Assembly (NCBI RefSeq): GCF_014633365.1
Contig: NC_068343.1
Span: 31,961,307 to 32,025,306 of the forward strand
Source: Diospyros lotus
Lineage: Eukaryota > Streptophyta > Magnoliopsida > Ericales > Ebenaceae
Length of the DNA stretch: 64,000 nt
Direction: 5' to 3'
The translations under genes were made by a program, and so were the position numbers. Shown one piece after another: positions 22,106 to 33,330 of this stretch. The notes under the pieces were generated by a model that saw only the letters and a list, made by a program, of their open reading frames with translations, ran no database searches and was not told where the DNA came from. How positions within the stretch are numbered: the stretch's first letter is position 1; each line of letters opens with the position of its first letter.

Positions 22106-23712
22106 TGATATTTTACTCTTGTGTTTAGTTTTGATGATGAAAAATTTCAAATGTCTTTTTATTTTCTCTCAATCAAAGCATATGGTTTGGAAACTAAAAT
22201 CAATTTCAAAGTGCTTTGTTAAAATGATCTATGATCTTTTATATTAGTTGGAGATTAGTATAAACAAGTTTTAAGATCTAAAAAGAATCTCCTTGAAATC
22301 GTTGGTCAAAATAATTCTAAGGCAAAAGACCAACTAGAACATGTTTTTGAAAGTATGTTCATTTTAGAAAACTATCTCCTAGTATTTTGATATCTAATAT
22401 CTCTTAGTAATGAAATGGTTTTGATGAATGTCTATATGAAAATCAATTTCTACTATATGGATTATATGAATGAGAAAATGCATTTTTAGTATATAAATCT
22501 TAAAGCAAGATATGAAATATTGAGTATGGATGAAAGATTGATTTGTTAAGAATAATTTGTTTCAAATCATACTTTTGATAATCTCAACTTGTTTTAAAGA
22601 TAATCAAAATGAGTTTTTAAATAATCGAATAAGGATGTATTGAAAATTCAAGTTTTTCTAAAGAATAGTCGACTATCAGGTTCATTCTGTTGACTATGCC
22701 TTGAAATAGTCGACTATTTTGATTGTTCTGTCGACTATTCAAGCATCTGTTGACTATTTTTAACATCTGTCGACTATCGAGTAAAAATAGTCGACTATGC
22801 CTTTTGGTCTGTCGACTATTTTTGTTCATGAAATTCAAAAATTTCTTCATATCTCAGCATCTGTCGACTATTGGAATGTGTCTGTCGACTATTGAAATTT
22901 TGTGTTATAAAATAGTCGACTATTCGTTTTGTCTGTCGACTATTTCTTGCTTTAGTTGTAAAAATAGTCAACTATATATTTCTTCTGTCGACTATTTCTT
23001 TTTGCAGAAAGCTCCAACGGCTATTTTTTCAAATCCCAAAGGCTCCAAATGGTTATATTTCTCTTCAACTTCGTGGGACACTTATATATACATGTCATAG
23101 ATGATCAAGAGAAGGCTAATGGACAGAAACGAGATGATCTAGCAATTGCAAATAATTTTATTCGAGCTTACAGTGTTTGGGCTTTCATTGTTTTATTTTT
23201 CTCTCCAAGGCTTGGCTGTTCTATCATTGTAAATTTATTGTTAAGCCTTGTTTTTCATTGTGAGAGAACTTGTAACTAAGAGTGTTAACTCTTAGCTTAT
23301 CTATTTCATTTGTATCGTTTCTATTTTCCTAGCTTGTGTAGCTAGAGGGCCCATTAAATTGGGAGGTTGTATTTTTCCTAGCAGTAGCTAGAGGGCCCAT
23401 TAAATTGGGAGGTTGTATTTCCTAGCTTGTGTAGCTAGAGGACCTACTTGTGAAAGTAGGAGGTTTGAGTGAATTGGTTTAAAATCCTTAGTGGGAGCTA
23501 AGGTAGTGGATTAGGCTTGGTTTAAGCCGAACCACTATAAATCCTTTGTGTCTTTATTCTTCTTGCTTTACATTTATCATCTCATATGTTCTATGTTTTA
23601 AGTCACTAAAACCTCAATTGGGTCAAAAAGTTTTCAAGTTTCAACCAAGTTTTTAATTATACCAATTCACCCCCCCTCTTGATGTGTGCCATAGCATCTC
23701 CCGTTCTTAACA
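22106..23712 (+). mobile_element. SIRE/copia-like solo LTR, copy B (1607 bp)
   Basis: TGATATTTTACTC...GTTCTTAACA, TSD AATAT at 22101-22105 and 23713-23717. It is inserted 16 bp to the right of the Tekay-like solo LTR's TSD boundary, in the same AT-rich unit. Carries the palindrome array 22665-22995. Confidence 0.85.
22665..22995. repeat. Palindrome array, copy B
   Basis: Same 14 motifs as 2430-2760, with ATAGTCGACTAT and TGTCGACTAT forms. Confidence 0.9.
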
Positions 23713-23717
23713 AATAT

Positions 23718-25560
23718 GAATAGACACTTAAACTATTAATTAACTCAAAGAAAATTGTTCATTTATATAAAATTTTATCTTTATATAATATAATATAAAT
23801 ACTATGTATTATATATAATCTTTATATATATAAAAGTAGGATAATCTTGAAAAAAGAAATTTTCCCTCAAAACTTGCTTGCAATTAATACTTATTGCATT
23901 AATAATTTGTATTTTATAATTTACATTAATAATTTAAATCTTTCAATTGCTTGGAAATAATAAGTAGTAATAAAATTTTCTCCAAAAACTTGTATCAATG
24001 ATTTGCATTTAGTACTTATTGCATTAATAATTTACATTTTATTTTCATTAATAATTTAAATCTTTCACTTGTTTTGAAACAATACGTACTAATTATTGTA
24101 AAATTAATAATAAATTTTAAATATACGAGTTTTTCAATGCTAATCATAGGTTTTCCAATACATTATTATGTGAATATTAAATATTTAATTAATCCGTCAA
24201 TCAATTAAAAATAAATGCTATTTGTGAGTAATATGAATAGACACTTAAACTATTAATTAAGTCACAGAAAATTATTCATTTATATAAAATTCTATCTTTA
24301 TATAATATAATATAAATATTATATATAATATATAATATATAGTAGAATAGTATGCAATAATTTCTTCTCTCAAAAAATCTGTCAAACTATTTTTTACATC
24401 TAAAATTTGTATTAAACTTGCATGAATTTTTCAATGCTATTAATTAATCAAAAATAAATATTTTCTGTAAAATCTTCTCATCAATTAATCTGTTAATCAA
24501 TCAAAAATAAATACTATTTATGAGAAATATGAATAGACACTTAAAGTATTAACTAAGTTACAGAAAATTATCAATTAAATAAAATATTATCTTTGTATAA
24601 TATAAAATAAAATAATTTGTAAATTTTTCTTCCCTCCAAAAATCTGTCAAATTATTTTTTCCCTCTAAAATTTGTATTAAATTTGCATGGATTTTATGAG
24701 AAATATTAATAGACAACTTAAACTATTAATTAAGTCATAGAAAATTGTCCATTTATTTAAAATATTATCTTTATATTTTTATTCTATATATATTTATATA
24801 ATATTAAAATATGATAGTCAAATAAAGTATTTTGCCAAGTGTCAATCATGGTGAATTTTTTCCCTCAAAAACTTGTATTAAATTAAATGTAATAATTAAT
24901 TAATTATTAATTAATTTAATAATTATATTATAGTCTTGAAAATGTGATATCTTAACAAATTCATAAAAAAATATTTAAGGTTGTCAAATGTTAGGGTTTT
25001 TCAATGCTAATTAATATTTAAGGTATCACATTTTTAAGACTATGGAAGAAATTAAAATTCATATTTTAAAAATTTTATTATTATTGAAAAAATTGATTCT
25101 TACTCATATTTAAGAGTTTTAATTTATATTTATAACTATAATATAATAAATAGAAAATAACGAACCTCTTTGAGTGGATATATTATAGATTTTATAATAT
25201 TTATTTATATATATAATACAATATAATAAATAAAAAAATTTATAAGTATTTTATCAAATGACCTATTTAATGTGTTAATTATTTTTTAACACATTGAATG
25301 GCAGTATATTGAATTAAAAGTGTTCTCCATTAGCATATTGAATAGTGAATAATTAATTAAACTTAAATTTTGATAAATAATTAAAGATTAAAAAAATTAT
25401 AATTATTAATTCTGTTAAAATTATTTAAAATAAAAAATTTATTTTTTTATTTTTAAATTAAACTCTCTTGTGTATCACTAGTAATCATATTAAAGCATAA
25501 AAGTCATAAGTTAAAATTTCATTAAAGTTTTGAAAATAAAGGTACCTTTATTTATTTAAT
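23718..25560. repeat. AT-rich repeat tract
   Basis: No gene. Repeated AT-rich units with AATATGAATAGACACTTAA (about 23713, 24231, 24528 and, diverged, 24702) and the Helitron-5'-like TCTTTATATATATAAAAG at 23819. Beyond 24564 this tract has no counterpart in copy A because of the gap. Confidence 0.6.
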
Positions 25561-25920
25561 CACCATTTAATAATTAAAATCCTTTTTTTTTCTCCGTAAG
25601 GCTTAAATGCCACGTGGGCTATGATATTTAATAATTAAAATCTTTTTATTTTTTTCATTAATGCTTGCAATTGCATGCCTATGTTAGGTTATTTATTAGG
25701 GTGGGAAAAGATTTGAATAATATTAAGAATCATAAATAATGATAATATCATTAGTTATATAGTGTTTCTTCATTGAAGGATGTTATGAAGACCATGTATC
25801 ATTGTTTCTTCTGCCTAACACATTCTCTAATAAAAATGTAATACATCATGACTCTTAATATTATTTAAAAATAATAACAATAATAATAATTATTATTATT
25901 ATTATTATTATTATTAAGAC
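25561..25920. other. AT-rich DNA with TAA/ATT microsatellite
   Basis: No gene seen. An AAT/ATT microsatellite runs from about 25870 to 25917 and is nearly self-complementary, the AAT half followed by the ATT half. Confidence 0.6.
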
Positions 25921-26145
25921 CATACTATAAGCACATCATTGTGTACACCTTGGGCTACACAATACATCACAAATGATAAAAATACCCTTGTACCTCATTG
26001 TCTCGCCTCACCACCTTAGGTGAGGAATATTTAAGTCATGCATTTTACCATCTTACGCCACCTTATCACATTGGGTAAAGGCTATTTTAGATATTTTAAC
26101 ATCATTGTGTAACTTAAAGTGTACACAATAATCTACCAATAGCAT
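25921..26145. mobile_element. MITE, family M1 copy 2
   Basis: The left end (CATCATTGTGTACACCTTGG) and the reversed right end (ATTGTGTACACTTTAAG) are inverted copies over about 45 bp. The right end, CCAATAGCAT, is the reverse of the left end of copy 1 at 15721. The interior differs. Confidence 0.6.
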
Positions 26146-26654
26146 TTTCCTTATTATTATCGATAAAAAGAGTCATGTTTTGGAATTTTTCTTTAAAATA
26201 GTATTATTTTTAAAGGTAAATTGTATTCACATTTTTTTGTGGCTTGGGTCGTTGCGTAGAAATTTTTTGTAGTTTAAAAATAGTTATAAAGGTCTGTGTA
26301 GTTTAGCTCTTTTGTTCAAACGCTCATCTGTCACAAATAATTTTAATTAAGCTTTAATTAAACTAAATTAGTTAAATTTAACTAAAAATAAGAAATACCA
26401 AAAAAATTAAATAAATAAATAAATAAATAAATAAAAACAAGAACATGGGAATGGCATCGGTACCCATTCCTGTGGGTTCTAGTCAAATGCAACGTTGGTT
26501 GAGAGTGATAGTGGGTTGCAGATGTTATGCCTTCGTCTTTTTTGTTGTTTTGTGTTCTTCAATCAAACTCAAAAATATTAATTCCAAATCCCTTAGAACC
26601 CATCAATTTCAGTAATGGCATCAGGAACAATAGTTTTTTTAGGGTTAAAAAGCA

Positions 26655-26930
26655 TAAACCATCAATGGGTTTTGAAATCTAGAATGGAATTGTTCCAAAT
26701 TGAAATTCCATCAATGGATCATTTCCCACAATGGCACCAAAAATTTTGGATTTTAATGGTGTTGGAATCATGGTTTATTGGGATAATCGTCCTAAACCAT
26801 CAATGGGTTTTGAAATCTAGAACAGAATTGTTCCAAATTGAAATTCCATCAATGGATCATTTCTGACAATAGCACCAAAAATTATGAATTTTAATAGTGT
26901 TTGAATCGTTGTTTATTGGGATGATCATCC
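26655..26930. repeat. 138-bp tandem duplication
   Basis: Two units start at TAAACCATCAATGGGTTTTG (26655 and 26793). The second is diverged toward its end. The unit is a multiple of three, so both copies can be read in one frame up to 26866. Confidence 0.85.
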
Positions 26931-27342
26931 TTACGTGATCCTATGTTCATTCTCTTGATTAGGCAGAGAGAGGTAAATCGTGGGATGTGTCTTAGGAAGG
27001 CTATGATTCAAACTCATAACTCACCAAATGACATCATTATTTCTTGGGAACCATTGTTTATTGGGATTATCGTACTTGCACAGTCTTTCGCTACTCGTGT
27101 CCTCAATTTCGATAGAAAAGATAAATCATAAGTAAAGATTTTGTCTCATTACATAGCAAATCCCAACTTGTCGTGGTCCAACCACTTAACTTATGTTCTG
27201 GAAGTTGAAAACCATTGTTTCTTGCAACTAAAAATGATGGTTCCGGCAGATTATTGTTTAATTTAACTTACTTTAGGATAATTAAATTTTAATTAACAAT
27301 GTTTATAATGGGGGTATTTGAGAAAAAAAAATTAAGGCATGA

Positions 27343-27362
27343 GGGGGGGGGGGGGGGGGGGG
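27343..27362 (+). repeat. Run of 20 G
   Basis: An uninterrupted G run inside the inverted-repeat element, followed by TGGG. It could form G-quadruplexes and is prone to sequencing-length error. Confidence 0.9.
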
Positions 27363-27591
27363 TGGGTTTACGAAAATGACCCAAACAAAAGAAGATTTGA
27401 CTACAATTTACCTTGGCGTTAGACAATATTATAGGAATAGTTTAAGGTCCATACTATTTACAAATAGAGTAGTGAAAATGCCACACAAGCGCAGTTACCC
27501 GTGTGGCATAAAGCGATGTAAAAACGCCTTAAGCTTAAAAATGCTCTAAATAGGACCATCTTTAAGCTAACCCCTAATGCCTACACTTAGG

Positions 27592-28700
27592 TGTTGGTTT
27601 GATTTTGATACTAAGTATCTTAACACAAAACTTTAATAAGTGTTATTTAAATAATTTTGAAATAAGTGATCTAGACTTAAAGTTTTTAAGGCTTTGAATA
27701 GAAAACTTCAAGATTTCAAACTTAAAATATTTTGAACAATTCTTGAAAATGGTTTCAAACTTGTCTTTTAAATCAATGAAATCTTGTAAATTCTAAAATG
27801 TTCTCAAAGTTTTAAAAGGCAAAGAAAATAACTCTAAAATAGAAAAAATATTATTTAAACATTAAATCTAGTGGCAAAACTTTTGACTTTCTTTCTAAGA
27901 CTATTGACTAGTTCTTCAAAGTTAAAACAAATTATTAGCTGTTTTGCAAAGCAAGTCGACCAATTTCAGTTCATATTGTCTAGATCAATGTTTCAGTTTT
28001 TAGCGATCAACTACCTTTTAAAGTTGAAAAAACTATCAATTTCTTCTTCAAATATTCAAAATAAACTGTTATGGAAATTGTTAACAGTTTTTTGTTTAAA
28101 AAATTATTAAAGACTATTTTTCTATAGACTAATTCTTTTCCATTTTTGTTTACATATGGCTAATTTTCTGCAGGGAAGGTTGAAGGTTATAAATAAAAGT
28201 CTTTTAGCCTCTAAACAGATGATAAGATACAAGAATTCATTGGGAAAACATTTATGTGAACTTCAATTATCTTTCTTATTAGTCTTAGAGCTTCATTTGT
28301 AAATCTACCCTATAAAGAATTTGTTATAAGAGAGAGGTTGTAAAATCTTGTGAGCTAAAATTCTATCATTATATTGAGTGGTGTGCTAAAGAGCTTAAGG
28401 TATAGCTCCAGGGTATTAGGTTTGCTAGTTTCTTGTTAGAGAAAAACTAGTAGGTTGAAGGTTGTGATTCTTTATCCAAAAAAAAAAATTGAGTTATGAT
28501 TTTGAACTCGAAAAAAAATCATTGTAAAGGTTTGATCTTCATCGGAGAAAAAGATTAAAGTTAGTAGATTGAATTCTCAAGTGGAGCTTGAAGAGTGGAT
28601 GTAGGTTCAAGGAGTCACCACATCACTATAAATCTTTGAGTTTGTTTCTCTCTTCCTTTACTCTTTGTTGAGTGATCTATTAAGTTTTGATTTGATGAGA
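27592..28700 (+). mobile_element. Decayed SIRE-like LTR (probable)
   Basis: Starts TGTTGGTTTGATTTTGATAC, a typical opening. It runs through a segment with the same order of landmarks as copies A-C: CTCTAAACAG stretch, GTGAGCTAAA, a leader with CTAGTTTC...AACTAG, GGAGTCACCACATCACTATAAATC. A few degenerate GTCGAC/GATCAAC words lie near 27890-28020. No clear right end or target duplication is seen. No gene is present. Confidence 0.45.
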
Positions 28701-30330
28701 AATTAAAAAGATGCTTATTGATAATAATGAAGAAAATAGTGTATTAAGAGATAAAAAATGATAAAAGAAATAATTGAGTAAGCCTCGTAATCAATTTACT
28801 ATATCAACCTTAAATCGAGTACAAAATCCATTTTACTTGAGTAATATTGGTCAATTATATAAACTCAAAAAGTAGTTATTTCAATCGAGTATAAAGTTTT
28901 ATGTAATCGAGTAGTTTTCTAAAATTCAATCTTTTAATTGAGTAGGAATGTTATATACTCGAGTAACGATCTCATTAAAATAAGCCTTAAAGCCAAATCA
29001 AACAAGTCTTATCATTTTAATCAAGTAAAGATTATTTGTAATCGAGTAAGCTACATCTATTTAAAAGATAATTGATTACAAGTTATAGTATATTTGAGTA
29101 AGCATAAATTATACTTGACTAAATATAATTTGTACTTGAGTAGATAATGCAAGTTTCTGGCCTAGTAAAATTAATTGAGTACTTAAGATTTGTAATCGAG
29201 TAATCATCTAAATGTACTCAAGTAAATTTTATTTGTAATGGAATAATCATCTAAATGTACTCGATTAAATTTTATTTACAATCAAGTATATATCTTTCAA
29301 AAATTTGTTAAGCCTCAAGTACCTTGATGTATTTGAGTGCCTGACTTAGTAATCGAGTAAAAGTTTATTTACACTCTACTAAATAAAACTTTCCAATCAA
29401 GTAAACTTTATAATTTTTTGTCACAAATTTTTTAATCGAGTATAAGCAATTTGTAATCGATTAAACTAGAAAAATAGTCAAATACAAAACTTTTATACTT
29501 GAGTAAGCATACAACTTAGTCGATTAAAAAACAATTTGTAATCAAGTAATATTTGGTAGATTTTGAAATTTATAGTTGTTATAGAGCATTAAATGCACCC
29601 AATCTCTAGGTTTTAGAACATTAAATGCTGATGAATACTTTTTAGACAATTTGTATATAAAATTTGATGTTCTAATTGATTTGTGAGATGTTGTAGAGAC
29701 AAAAAATAATAGTTAAAACACAAAGAACATTCCTTTATTCAAGACATTTCAGTAGAAGCATTAAAGACTAGAACATTATATAAAAGGCTGAAGTTTGAAG
29801 AAAATAAAGCTAATAAGAATATAACCATTTGTGATCTAAAAGCCTTCAAGTGAGCTTCATTACTTGTGACTCTTCAAAAACAGAAGAAAATAGAGCATGT
29901 GTTTATTCATTAACATTCTTATATCTCTCTCTGTATAACCAAGTGAAGTGTCTCTTGTATCACTTGAAACCTTCTCGTGTATCTTTTTTTTTTTTTTTTT
30001 TCACTTTATTGTGAATTTGTAAAAATTAAGCTTGACCTTTTGACAAGGCATTGGTTATGGTTGAGTCAGTTGTAAAAAGCCATTTGTAGTAAAGGTTAGT
30101 AGTTGAGCTTGTGCAAAAGATACCCAAAAGTAAGTTTGAATTGACTAAATCCTTGGTTAAGAGCTAAGGTAGTAGAGTAAACAGGCTGTTGAACCATTTT
30201 AAATCTCATATGTGCTATAATCTTTCATTTTCTGCTTTGAGTTTTAAATTGATTGATTTCTCAAAAAAGGGTGAAAGCTTAATTCATCCCTTCTTAAGCT
30301 AATTGTGTTGTGCACTCTTTAAATTTCAGT
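28700..30330 (+). mobile_element. Second decayed SIRE-like LTR (probable)
   Basis: Begins near the point where the previous LTR-like block loses similarity. It contains the TACTCGAGTA array, a run of T near 29985, a TTGGTTAAGAGCTAAGGTAGTAGAG stretch like TTAGTGGGAGCTAAGGTAGTGGA in copies A-C, and a final region near 30290. Ends are not defined. Confidence 0.45.
28780..29550. repeat. Palindrome array, TAATCGAGTA / TACTCGAGTA type
   Basis: About 25-28 copies in 770 bp of a 10-bp word near TAATCGAGTA (examples at about 28893, 28955 TACTCGAGTA, 29039, 29194, 29351, 29453). Spacing is about 25-35 bp. Several are perfect or near-perfect palindromes; others carry one or two changes. Confidence 0.8.
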
Positions 30331-31140
30331 ACTTGTTTTATATTTACTTATATTAGGTTGGAATTAATGAACATATTTATTTATAGTTATATTGCATATG
30401 CTTCATTTGATTGAGTTAAGTTATATAATTGTTAAAACTTGAATTCTTAATTATTTGTGCTTGATATTATTGCTTATGTATTTTATTTACCATACACATA
30501 AGTTACATTGTTATTTGAGAGAAAAGTAAAAATTTTCAAAAACAGATTGTCTCATTACTTAGGCCAACATTAGGAAGATGTCTAAGCCTATTTTATCATA
30601 TAAGCATTTATAGGCTTTACAGTTTGAGTGGGTTACTTGATTTGAACTTCTAGCAAGAGGAGAAAATGGTGGTCAAGAAGATGTCGAAGAGAAATAGGAA
30701 GTAAAACTATTTCTAAACCTCTATATGTATGTGTGTGACTTCCTAGGTAGTTCTAAGGAATTCGAGACCACAACCAAATTCTATGATGGCATTAAGATCG
30801 AGCTCTCGTTTTCAAATGTCAAATTTTTCTATGAAGATGTAAAAAAATTTCTTCATCATTAACACACATATTAAAGAGTAATGGTCTATGTATAGCAAGC
30901 AACACAAATTCTATAAATTTAGCTCACAACAGATTTAATTCATAGAGAGTGAAAGATTGAAAAATATATGTACACACTAATAATAATGAGGATAAATATA
31001 TAAGAGCTCAAGGCTAAAGCTTTTTATATAGCTCAAATCTAGGTTTAATTGTGCATTTGTGTCTCTAAGTGTGTCTCAGTGAGAGAAAGAGAGAGAGAGA
31101 TTGAGGTTCCCACTATCAAAACCACTGCTGAAAACAATTA
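30331..31140. other. AT-rich intergenic DNA
   Basis: No gene or clear element seen. A short GA repeat lies at about 31080-31100. Confidence 0.5.
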
Positions 31141-31662
31141 GGTTGCGTTCTTTTTGTTATTTTCAAGTCATTTTTAGTTTTCGATTTTCTAAAATAATGA
31201 AGATGCATTCTCTTAACTGTTTTTAAAAATGCATTTTTGAAAACAAAAAAAAAAATTTATAAAGAAAACTCAAAACAATAAAAAGTTGTTTTGAATATTT
31301 TCATCCAAAACAAACTCTAAACTCAAAACACATTTATTTATTCATATTTTATTATTGTAATAAGAAAAAAATATTACAAAATTATTTAATTTTAAAATGT
31401 ATATATATTTTTAATAATATATTAACATTAAATATTTATAATTTACTGAATAATCAAATTTATTGAATAAAATATTATTAAAAATTTATTTTTAAAATTT
31501 CAAAGAGAATGCGTTTTCTAATTTTCTGTTTTGAGAAATAGTTTTTCAAAATGACAAAGAGAACACGTTTTCAATTTTCTAAAAACAAACTATCAAAACA
31601 AAAAAAATAAAAATGAATTCAAAACTCAAAATTAAAAATTGAAAAGTAAAGAAAACGTAGCC
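31141..31662. mobile_element. Tourist/Harbinger-like MITE (522 bp)
   Basis: Terminal inverted repeats GGTTGCGTTCTTTTTG... and ...AAAGAAAACGTAGCC, flanked by TTA on both sides (31138-31140 and 31663-31665), the target duplication of PIF/Harbinger elements. The arms continue inward as A/T-rich inverted sequence with TTTTCAAAA-type words. Confidence 0.7.
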
Positions 31663-31665
31663 TTA

Positions 31666-33330
31666 GCATTCAAACTAGAACCCATCATCAATCATGGGTA
31701 AGATAGCAACAAGATGACGGGTTTTTTGAATTATTTTTTTGTATTTTAACTTTTTATTTTTATATAAGTTTAATTTAATAATGATTTTTAAACTTAATTA
31801 ACATAATTAGAGTTTAATTAATATCATTGCTACTAGGAGGAGTGTTTAAGTAAAATGAAATAAATCATGGGGACATTCCAAAATATTTTTAAATCACGAG
31901 GTGTCTTCATGCAAATACCCCAAGTCACGAAGGTTTAGGCGATTTAATATATTATAAAGTTAAAATTAAATACAAAGTTCAATATATTATTAGAAAACTT
32001 GAAAGATCATTATAAATTTGAAATAAAGTCAAAATTAAATTTTTGTTTTTTGGTCATTTATCCTTTCCATTTAAAATTTTAATTTTTTCAATCTTAATTT
32101 TGTTGGATGTTTTAATATTAATTATAGATATATTAATTTAGATGTTTTTATTTTAATTTTATTTTGATTTTGATTACATGTTTGGACAAGATTTGGGGGG
32201 GGCAACATCGGAGTTGATTTCCCTTCCCAGTAAGGTGTGGATTCAAATTTGGTGATTATTTCAGGTTTAGGCTATTAGGATGGCACTCCCCACCCATTAT
32301 AAATTCCTAATTCTAAAACTATTGGATCTGTATCGACTACCCTTTGCTACTAAATAATATGGTAAAATGACTATTTTATCCCTAGTATGTATATAATGCA
32401 AAAACTAAAATATTATATATCTAAAATTTAAAGGATAAAAATCACCTCCTACGAGGCTGAACCCATATAGGTTTAGCATCATTGTTGAGCCCATCTAGGT
32501 TTAGTCGAGGAGAGAAAGAGAAAGAAAGAATGGTTGTTCCTTGTCATCGCTATCAAAGCAAATACATTGATAACATTGTTGAAGCAACAAGAGTTCTCGA
32601 TTTAAAGCAACCATGGTAGAGTAAATGGCGGAGTGTTTTCAACTTTAACCATGATATAATCGGCCAACCCAATTGATGTGGTGTGGATTTCACACAAATA
32701 AAATTATATTACCTAAGTGGCAACAATGTCAAGAATAGTTGATCTAAAACTAATGTAGTATCGAGGTCATGATCTTTAACTTAAAATGCTTGTAAGAATG
32801 AGGTTAGGATTGGTCATGTGTCTCCCTAAACAATCCTTTGATCCCTAAGTTAGATAGATAGGGAGAATGGAAGGAATATGAATATATGTAGAAAAATTAA
32901 TGGATGTGCTTAGGGTGAAAGAATGTAACTTGTCACCTAGATGCTCATTGGTTGTATTTATAGACAATCAATGACTTCTTAAGTATTATTCTTTCCATCG
33001 ACTGTTAAGTCCAACCACTCATCGACTGTTAAGTCGAACAAGGCCACTGGACCCCCTTATGTTAGTTTATTAACCTCTTTCTGGTGCTCATTCGCTAGTG
33101 TATTTACGTCCAACCACTTGCACATTGCGCTTTTTATTTCTTCTGTACGCTAGAATTGTGAAGATCTCTAGCAACTTGGGGGCAATCAAACTACCAGGAT
33201 CCTAGTCTCAAAGTCATTCAACTTTTGGGGTTTGCTCTTAAATAACCTAACCTTATTAATCATTTTTTAGAGTGTCAAATTCTTTTTCTCCCTTTGTGGT
33301 TTAGATGCGGAAAAAATAGTGTAATAAGGA
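31666..33330. other. Intergenic DNA
   Basis: No gene or clear element seen; AT-rich with a G run at 32197-32203. A stretch near 31865-31935 (CATGGGG..., AAATACCCCAAGTCACG) recalls dispersed repeat ends, but no pair was found. Confidence 0.4.

Larger units (their letters stand above)
20233..24563. repeat. 4.3-kb duplicated block, copy B
   Basis: Counterpart of 1-4327. Unlike copy A it is embedded in continuous sequence on both sides, including the first 739 bp of the Tekay-like LTR. Small differences: AT repeat length near 21520, C-run near 21494, and an extra TAAT near 24090. Confidence 0.95.
26215..27412. mobile_element. 1.2-kb non-autonomous element with about 50-bp inverted ends
   Basis: Left end AAGGTAAATTGTATTCA and right end TGACTACAATTTACCTT are inverted copies. 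Similarity extends about 50 bp inward with mismatches (both arms have TGGGTC, then CGTA). The interior holds an AAAT microsatellite (26401-26434), a 138-bp tandem duplication and a run of 20 G. The coding-like frame 26615-26866 follows the duplication and has no recognisable domain. No target duplication was found. A MULE-like origin is possible but unproven. Confidence 0.55.

Noticed and set aside
27871..28110. 79-codon frame
   Set aside because: AT-rich, without a domain, and inside a decayed LTR-like block.
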